From contig JAEDGZ010000001.1 of the NCBI GenBank assembly GCA_016297215.1, positions 1 through 64,000 on the forward strand: a stretch of 64,000 nucleotides of DNA. Direction: 5' to 3'. The notes beneath the pieces are model-generated. The model saw only the letters and a list, made by a program, of their open reading frames with translations. It was not told the origin of the DNA and made no database searches. Source of the stretch: Paludibacteraceae bacterium (lineage in GTDB: Bacteria > Bacteroidota > Bacteroidia > Bacteroidales > Paludibacteraceae). This document shows, one piece after another, positions 59,144-64,000 of this stretch (position 1 is the stretch's first letter; each line of letters opens with the position of its first letter). The position numbers and the translations under genes are program-made.

Positions 59144-60097
59144 TTACTTCTCCCCTAAGATAATCACGGCTCTGCCCAATCCTTTTACGAGCACTTTGCT
59201 CGGTATCTTGTAGGGCTCTTTGCGCAACATCTTCGATAGACTGCGAGCAAACGCGTATGCGTCTATGGCTACGCCGTAGTCATCATATACGGGTATGCGC
59301 ACTTGGGTGAAATTCATCACATTCTCGCTGGCATAAGGCATGGAGAAACGCCCGCTTACGGTGTTCTGGCGCATCCAGCGCAGGATGACATCCGTCAGTT
59401 CATCATCGCCGAACTCGCTCTCCAAATCAATGCCTCTCTCATTTCCGGCAAACACCTTGATATCCAGCACAATCTCGCGCCCGATAGTCTGCATCTCGGT
59501 GAAATGCTCTTGCAGGCGATAGTTGAAGTTGTCGATATTAGCCACTATCGCCTCTTCGAGCAGCACATCCACGTCTGCGGTCATCGACGGTGCTCCTGTG
59601 CCGCTCACCGCTCCAATACTCTTGCCCGTATAGGCATCTTTGGCTTCCAAGATATAGCTGATGGAGTGTTTGGGACCCATATCTTTCATTTCCCAACTCA
59701 AGTCAAGAATGATATCTGCCTTTGCCACACGCGCCAACTCGTCCAGCGGACTTTCCGCCAGTTCGTTGCCCTGTTTGCTCACGGTGAGGTTGTCCTCGGC
59801 GCGTTGTTGCTCCAGATTCTTGATGGCTTGCTCAAGGCTCTGCAATGGGAACTGACGCTCTGCCATCAGGTCGTTGATTTTGGCGATGGCAAGGCGCAAT
59901 CCCATATCTTCCTGGAGTGCCTGCTTGTAGTTGGGGATGCGGGTAGTGGTACCCATGTTATCTACCTCGGTGAAGTATCCGTTTCGGATGCACCATTCGT
60001 CAGACGGAAAAACCATCAACTCAGGTTTCTTAATCTGTGCATTCGCCATCAGCGAACACATGAGGCAGCAGATGGCTGCGAAGTATAACTTTTTCAT
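59144..60097 (-). CDS. Envelope cassette gene 3: exported protein of a conserved uncharacterised Bacteroidales type
   Basis: A 317-residue protein with signal peptide MKKLYFAAICCLMCSLMANA. The mature start IKKPELMVFPSDEWCIRNGY recalls a family of unknown function that I have seen in Bacteroidales genomes. An ADIILDLSWEMKD strand followed by SISYILEAKDAYTGKSIGAV has the look of a CsgG/FlgT-like alpha/beta fold in which a protein reports its own build-up. A C-terminal segment ILRWMRQNTVSGRFSM leads to an YDDYGVAIDAYAFARSL region. No catalytic motif is seen. Confidence 0.7.
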   Translation of the reverse strand: MKKLYFAAICCLMCSLMANAQIKKPELMVFPSDEWCIRNGYFTEVDNMGTTTRIPNYKQALQEDMGLRLAIAKINDLMAERQFPLQSLEQAIKNLEQQRAEDNLTVSKQGNELAESPLDELARVAKADIILDLSWEMKDMGPKHSISYILEAKDAYTGKSIGAVSGTGAPSMTADVDVLLEEAIVANIDNFNYRLQEHFTEMQTIGREIVLDIKVFAGNERGIDLESEFGDDELTDVILRWMRQNTVSGRFSMPYASENVMNFTQVRIPVYDDYGVAIDAYAFARSLSKMLRKEPYKIPSKVLVKGLGRAVIILGEK

Positions 60098-60119
60098 AAT
60101 AGTGATTAGTGGTCAGTGG

Positions 60120-60614
60120 TTAGTAGTCGGTGGGGATGATGCCGTCGGCTTGCAAGCGTCTTTTCAGCCCTGCGCGGTCAACGGTAACGGTTACGGTCTG
60201 CACCATCTGCGTGTTGGTGCGCTCGAAGGAGGAGGTGTTGGTGCGGCGGTCTTGCAGAGAACAATAGTTGTTCCATGCTCCGTTGTCCTCGAAGAAAGCA
60301 TTGAAATAGTCCTCGTGTTTCTCTTGTGCATTCATATCGAACACCAGCGGCTTGAGGTCGCTAATACCGTTGGACGCCGCCTTTGCACCCTTGAAAATCA
60401 CATCGCGCACCGCCTGACGCTTGGCATCGGCAAAACCTACTGCGGCGTTGCGGGCTCTTACTTGCACGCGCAACACATAACTGCCATCGTAGTTGGCGGA
60501 TAAGACTTGTGTAGATTGATCGTAATATGCTTGCGAACGTTTCACGCCGCAACTGCTCATCACCAGCATGCCTGCCAACATCGTGAGCAGTATCACATAA
60601 GAAGAATGTTTCAT
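60120..60614 (-). CDS. Envelope cassette gene 2: lipoprotein, paralogue of gene 1
   Basis: A 164-residue lipoprotein (MKHSSYVILLTMLAGMLVMS with lipobox MSSC). The core GSYVLRVQVRARNAAVGFAD, then KRQAVRDVIFKGAKAA, then EDYFNAFFEDNGAWNNYCSL parallels the upstream gene. The arrangement of a beta strand followed by Ala-rich helix with spaced basic residues resembles LPP20/FlgT-type domains; this is inference. It ends with a strand-rich tail TQMVQTVTVTVDRAGLKRRL. Confidence 0.7.
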   Translation of the reverse strand: MKHSSYVILLTMLAGMLVMSSCGVKRSQAYYDQSTQVLSANYDGSYVLRVQVRARNAAVGFADAKRQAVRDVIFKGAKAASNGISDLKPLVFDMNAQEKHEDYFNAFFEDNGAWNNYCSLQDRRTNTSSFERTNTQMVQTVTVTVDRAGLKRRLQADGIIPTDY

Positions 60615-60656
60615 AATTATAGGTAGTATTAGTTGAGAGTTAAGAGTTGCTCGGTA

Positions 60657-61166
60657 TCAGAATCCTGCATTCAACGACCGCACCACGCCGGCAGCCTCCA
60701 GCGCCTTGCGCAGGTCGTCCTTGCGTACGCTCACAGTTACTCCTACGCGATATTCTTTTCCTACTTTCGTTACCTCCGTGGTGCCTGCGATGATAGAAGC
60801 ATACTTTTGAAACTCCCCTCCATCGGCAAAGAACGAACGGAAGTACTCCTCATGCGCGGTCTCTGCTCCGGGGGTGTTGCAGAGCGGGCGTTGCGCCACA
60901 CAACCCTCGCCACCGCCGTAGCCTTTGAAGATCACACCGTGCACAGCGTTTTTGCGGCATTGGTCTTCTGCCACCTGCGCTTTCTTGGAGTAACTGTACA
61001 CGCGCACGAGGTAGGTACCTTGTACGGCATTGCCGGCGCACGTAATCTCATAGCGGAATTGGTGGGTGTCCTTTTCGGCTTTCTTCTTGCTTCCCGCCCA
61101 TGCGGCAGTACTCACCATCAGCAGACTCAACAGCCATGCTGCGGTCATTAGCATTTTGTGTTTCAT
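60657..61166 (-). CDS. Envelope cassette gene 1: exported protein, paralogue of gene 2
   Basis: A 169-residue protein. ATG at 61166 gives MKHKMLMTAAWLLSLLMVST-AAWA; the frame is open further upstream but that part is antisense to lepA and repeats. The core GTYLVRVYSYSKKAQVAEDQ, then RKNAVHGVIFKGYGGGEGCV, then HEEYFRSFFADGGEFQKYAS aligns with gene 2, so the pair arose by duplication, though only gene 2 has a lipobox. The tail EYRVGVTVSVRKDDLRKALE matches too. It opens the six-gene run that ends with the antiporter. Confidence 0.7.
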   Translation of the reverse strand: MKHKMLMTAAWLLSLLMVSTAAWAGSKKKAEKDTHQFRYEITCAGNAVQGTYLVRVYSYSKKAQVAEDQCRKNAVHGVIFKGYGGGEGCVAQRPLCNTPGAETAHEEYFRSFFADGGEFQKYASIIAGTTEVTKVGKEYRVGVTVSVRKDDLRKALEAAGVVRSLNAGF

Positions 61167-61198
61167 AAGAATAAAGGTATTATTCGTTGTTTTTGTTA

Positions 61199-61227
61199 TC
61201 CGGGTGCGCAGGCGTCCCCGCCTGCTA
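61199..61227. repeat. Family A palindrome
   Basis: CCGGGTGCGCAGGCGTCCCC then GCCTGCTA, between lepA and the cassette. Confidence 0.78.
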
Positions 61228-61241
61228 TCGTAATTTTTGTA

Positions 61242-61270
61242 ATGGAGGTGCGGTCTCCAGGTCGCACCGT
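61242..61270. repeat. Family C palindrome (diverged)
   Basis: GGAGGTGCGGTCTCCAGGTC then GCACC, an inverted relative of 47584-47614. Confidence 0.65.
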
Positions 61271-61303
61271 TGTTTTCGTATCTTTCGTAATGCCCACTGC
61301 CCA

Positions 61304-63079
61304 CTAATCCAGTTTCAGCACCGCCAAGAACGCTTTCTGCGGCACCTCTACGTTGCCTATCTGCTTCATGCGTTTCTTGCCTTTCTTTTGCTTCTCCAGC
61401 AGTTTGCGCTTGCGGCTCACGTCGCCGCCGTAGCACTTCGCCAGCACGTCTTTGCGCACCTGCTTCACCGTCTCGCGGGCGATGATTTTCGCGCCTATCG
61501 CCGCCTGTATGGCGATGTCGAACTGCTGACGGGGAAGCAACTCTTTCAGTTTCTCGCACATCCTCCGCCCGAAGTCCACGGCGTTGTCGCGGTGGGTCAG
61601 CGTGGAGAGTGCGTCCACCTGCTCGCCGTTGAGCAGGATATCGAGTTTCACGAGGTTCGACGGGCGGAAGCCGTTGGCATGCCAGTCGAAAGACGCATAA
61701 CCCTTCGAGATGGATTTCAGTTTGTCGTAGAAGTCAATCACTATCTCGCCCAGCGGCATGTCGAACAGCAGTTCCATACGGTCGCCGGAGATATACTCCT
61801 GCTTCACCAACTCGCCGCGTTTGCCGAGGCAGAGCGTCATGATAGGTCCGATGAAGTTGCTCGTCGTGATGACCGACGCGCGGATATACGGTTCCTCTAT
61901 GCGGTCTATCTCCGTCAGGTCGGGCATGCCCGCGGGGTTGTGCACCTCCTTCATGCCGCCGTCTTTGGTATAGACGTTGTAACTCACGTTGGGCACGGTG
62001 GTGATGACATCCATGTTAAACTCCCTGTCGAGCCGCTCCTGCACTATCTCCATGTGGAGCAGCCCGAGGAAGCCGCAGCGGAAACCAAAGCCGAGGGCGA
62101 TAGACGACTCGGGCGTGAACGTCAGCGAGGCGTCGTTCAGTTGCAGTTTCTCCAGCGACGAGCGCAGGTCTTCGTAGTCCTCTGCTTCAATGGGATAGAC
62201 GCCCGCAAAGACCATCGACTTCACCTCCTCGAAGCCCGCAATCGCTTTCTCGCAGGGGCGCGCCACGTGGGTGATGGTGTCGCCCACACGCACCTCCGAC
62301 GAGGTCTTGATACCCGAGATGATATACCCCACATTGCCCGCCGCTATCTCTTGCCGCGGCTGCATGTCGAGTTTCAGCACGCCTATCTCATCGGCGTCAT
62401 ACTCCTTGCCTGTGTTCACGAAGCGCACGCGGTCGCCCGAGCGCAACGTGCCGTTCACCACCTTGAAGTAAGCGATGATACCGCGGAAACTGTTGAATAT
62501 CGAGTCGAAGACAAGGCATTGCAGCGGCGCGTCGGGGTCGCCCTCAGGCGCAGGAATACGCTCCACGATGGCGTCCAGTATGGCGGATACGCCCTCCCCC
62601 GTCTTCGCCGAGCAGCGCAGTATCTCCTCGCGTTTGCAGCCCAGCAGGTCGATTATCTCGTCCTCCACGCGCTCGGGCATGGCGGAGTCCATGTCGCACT
62701 TGTTCATCACGGGGATAATCTCCAAGTCATGCTCCAGCGCCATGTAGAGGTTGCTGATGGTCTGCGCCTGCACGCCCTGCGACGCGTCCACCACGAGCAG
62801 CGCGCCCTCGCAGGCGGCGATGGAGCGGCTCACCTCGTAGGAGAAGTCCACGTGCCCCGGGGTGTCAATCAGGTTCAGCGTATAGTCCTTGTAGCGCATC
62901 TGGATGGCGTGGCTCTTGATGGTGATGCCGCGCTCCTTCTCCAGGTCCATATCGTCCAGCACTTGGTTCTCCATATCTTTCTTATCCACCGTGCCGGTCA
63001 TCTCCAGCATGCGGTCTGCCAACGTGCTCTTACCGTGGTCAATATGGGCGATAATACAAAAGTTGCGTATATTCTTCAT
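61304..63079 (-). CDS. lepA: Translation elongation factor 4 (LepA)
   Basis: A 591-residue ribosome-bound GTPase, usual length for the family. G-domain motifs are AHIDHGKSTLADRML (G1), ERGITIKSHAI (G2), DTPGHVDFSYEV (G3), NKCDMDSAMP (G4) and CSAKTGEGV (G5). Domains II-IV and the LepA-specific C-terminal domain follow (VKLDILLNGEQVDALSTLTH, GAKIIARETVKQVRKDVLAK, KKRMKQIGNVEVPQKAFLAV). It functions in translation and in 30S subunit assembly. A strong promoter lies 150 bases upstream. Confidence 0.98.
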   Translation of the reverse strand: MKNIRNFCIIAHIDHGKSTLADRMLEMTGTVDKKDMENQVLDDMDLEKERGITIKSHAIQMRYKDYTLNLIDTPGHVDFSYEVSRSIAACEGALLVVDASQGVQAQTISNLYMALEHDLEIIPVMNKCDMDSAMPERVEDEIIDLLGCKREEILRCSAKTGEGVSAILDAIVERIPAPEGDPDAPLQCLVFDSIFNSFRGIIAYFKVVNGTLRSGDRVRFVNTGKEYDADEIGVLKLDMQPRQEIAAGNVGYIISGIKTSSEVRVGDTITHVARPCEKAIAGFEEVKSMVFAGVYPIEAEDYEDLRSSLEKLQLNDASLTFTPESSIALGFGFRCGFLGLLHMEIVQERLDREFNMDVITTVPNVSYNVYTKDGGMKEVHNPAGMPDLTEIDRIEEPYIRASVITTSNFIGPIMTLCLGKRGELVKQEYISGDRMELLFDMPLGEIVIDFYDKLKSISKGYASFDWHANGFRPSNLVKLDILLNGEQVDALSTLTHRDNAVDFGRRMCEKLKELLPRQQFDIAIQAAIGAKIIARETVKQVRKDVLAKCYGGDVSRKRKLLEKQKKGKKRMKQIGNVEVPQKAFLAVLKLD

Positions 63080-63229
63080 AATCTTCTTGTGAGACTAAGG
63101 ATTAAGGACTTTCTTTGGATTAAGGATGAAGGACACAAGATTAAAGACTAAATAGTTCCGACCATGAGATTTCAGAGACGATGGTAATAAGTCTTTTATC
63201 CTTCATCCTTTATCCATCTAAAACCGCCG

Positions 63230-63261
63230 CAAAGGTACAAAAAATTTTCCTTTTTTGCAAA
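63230..63261 (-). promoter_or_regulatory. Promoter of lepA
   Basis: Minus-strand TTTG (63258-63261) and TACCTTTG (63230-63237), 20-base spacer. Confidence 0.85.
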
Positions 63262-63437
63262 TGTTTTCTTATTTTTTGACAAAATTATTCAAAATATGCG
63301 AGTGGGATAGGCTTTATTGTATTGTGTAAGCAAAGCCGGAGGACAATTAAGGGGCGAGTTGGATAGATGAGAGAGACTTTTTATATATAGCAAGAATCAG
63401 ATATAAGTTAATACGACCAAAGTAATCAGCTCTATGG

Positions 63438-63505
63438 AGTTAGTGATTAGTTAGTGATTAGTTAGTGATTAGTTAGTGATTAGTTAGTGATTAGTTAACG
63501 ATTAC
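63438..63505. repeat. GATTAGTTAGT tandem repeat (family E)
   Basis: Six near-perfect 11-base units, the most regular array of this family here. Confidence 0.88.
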
Positions 63506-63676
63506 CGAGACTATCCGCTATGTATTTTGAGTTCTTGTTATATATTATCCGGAAATTTCCGATGTTAGACAATCGGGTGATTTGTGCCAATAAGAGAGCG
63601 GATGTTTTTTTTATGTATTATAATCCTCTGCGTTGCATAAAGAGCACACGGTAAGGAACGTATTTTTTCTTTTTTT

Positions 63677-63708
63677 CTTGCATATTTCGCAAAAAAGCAG
63701 TAACTTTG
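63677..63708 (+). promoter_or_regulatory. Promoter of ddl
   Basis: TAACTTTG at 63701-63708 preceded by GCAAAAAAGCAG, as in other promoters here. The -33 position reads CTTG. Confidence 0.7.
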
Positions 63709-63886
63709 CCGCCAAATTTGTGTGGATGAAGAATTTTGTAAGATAGAAGAACGTTCAATAGGCAGATTTATAAAGTCATAATGGTTCTTTAAGAGTTGCT
63801 TCACTTACAAACTGATGCCCCAAAAAGGATATGCAAAAACGATAACTTTCTCTCGATTCATCGAGGATACAAATAACAAAACAGAG

Positions 63887-64000
63887 ATGAAAAAGCATAT
63901 AGCTATCATAGCTGGCGGCGATAGTTCGGAGCATGAGGTGTCGCTGCGTAGTGCGGCGGGGATATACTCGTTTTTAGACAAGAAGCGTTATGAGGTGCAT
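63887..64000 (+). CDS. ddl: D-alanine-D-alanine ligase, N-terminal fragment (cut by window edge)
   Basis: The 38 visible codons begin MKKHIAIIAGGDSSEHEVSL and continue RSAAGIYSFLDKKRYEVH. The A-G-G-x-S-x-E-H-x-V-S-L-x-S-A block is the hallmark N terminus of Ddl ligases, which make the D-Ala-D-Ala dipeptide for peptidoglycan. ATG at 63887. The catalytic ATP-grasp part is outside the window. Confidence 0.9.
   Translation, partial: MKKHIAIIAGGDSSEHEVSLRSAAGIYSFLDKKRYEVH

Larger units (their letters stand above)
63080..63886. other. Long spacer between lepA and ddl
   Basis: Contains GGATTAAGGA/GGATGAAGGA repeats (about 63100-63220), the lepA promoter, an AT-rich stretch, the family E array (63438-63505), and the ddl promoter with a leader of about 175 bases that includes a small hairpin CTCGA-TTCA-TCGAG near 63852. 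No gene is supported. Confidence 0.6.

Noticed and set aside
61187..63151. A 654-codon open frame on the plus strand
   Set aside because: It is entirely antisense to lepA, with His/Arg/Val-rich composition caused by the lepA codon pattern and no domain or start signal.
63565..63804. A 79-codon minus-strand frame upstream of ddl
   Set aside because: It covers the ddl promoter and leader and has no signal of coding; AT-rich chance frame.
63709..63886. Riboswitch in the 175-base ddl leader
   Set aside because: Only one small hairpin is visible and no known riboswitch core was recognised.
1..64000. Insertion sequences, prophage or integrases
   Set aside because: I found no transposase, integrase or phage structural gene motif in any translated frame.

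Overview
The window looks like a chromosomal segment of an uncultured, probably host-associated member of the order Bacteroidales. Many genes are preceded by the Bacteroidetes-type promoter (TTTG, about 20 bases, then TANNTTTG). There are a type IX secretion-style C-terminal domain, OmpA-like and outer-membrane barrel proteins, InlB/Listeria-Bacteroides repeats, GH105 and PL1-type enzymes, a GH77 with starch-binding modules and a eukaryote-like branching enzyme. GC content is moderate and intergenic DNA is full of short repeats. Species cannot be named from the sequence.

Layout. 1-73: start of pta (minus). 888-10031: an envelope block with an OmpA-LysM protein, a tRNA(CAT), then a four-gene operon (STN-barrel-OmpA protein, two paralogous surface proteins, a second barrel). 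10117-11922: pectate-lyase-like protein. 12790-12992: tRNA-Asp and tRNA-Arg. 13155-19620: housekeeping genes (acyltransferase, HIT hydrolase, Ntn-hydrolase, efp, marC, queG, pepD). 19684-25886: a 1839-residue surface protein and a small membrane-anchored protein. 26326-30157: aroB, upp, a VanZ-like gene and dprA. 30379-35195: a secreted OB-fold protein, an orphan C-terminal fragment facing it, and a GH105 hydrolase. 35318-39473: radical SAM/SPASM protein, rpiB, C69 dipeptidase, a small ORF and a half-length 5'-nucleotidase. 39645-49652: glyS, four-helix-bundle protein, malQ, ClC channel, TlpA-like lipoprotein, glgB. 49849-49964: candidate small RNA. 50645-54809: nucleoside kinase, SPOR protein, folE, secreted protein. 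54905-61166: yqeY, an NhaD-type antiporter and a five-gene envelope cassette of unknown function. 61304-63079: lepA. 63887-64000: start of ddl.

Metabolic themes are alpha-glucan storage and use (malQ, glgB), pectin or rhamnogalacturonan breakdown (PL1-like, GH105), and outer-membrane/peptidoglycan attachment (two OmpA-type proteins, LysM, SPOR).

The most unusual property is colonisation by several families of short palindromic and tandem repeats. They fill most intergenic spaces and in several cases enter coding regions in frame. pepD and aroB both carry the same inserted peptide GDAGVSPA. queG carries repeat-encoded residues and ends inside a repeat, and malQ has a repeat-like linker. Other leads are near-identical 81-base inverted repeats flanking the 779-residue secreted protein, the candidate sRNA, and the uncharacterised envelope cassette coupled to an antiporter gene.
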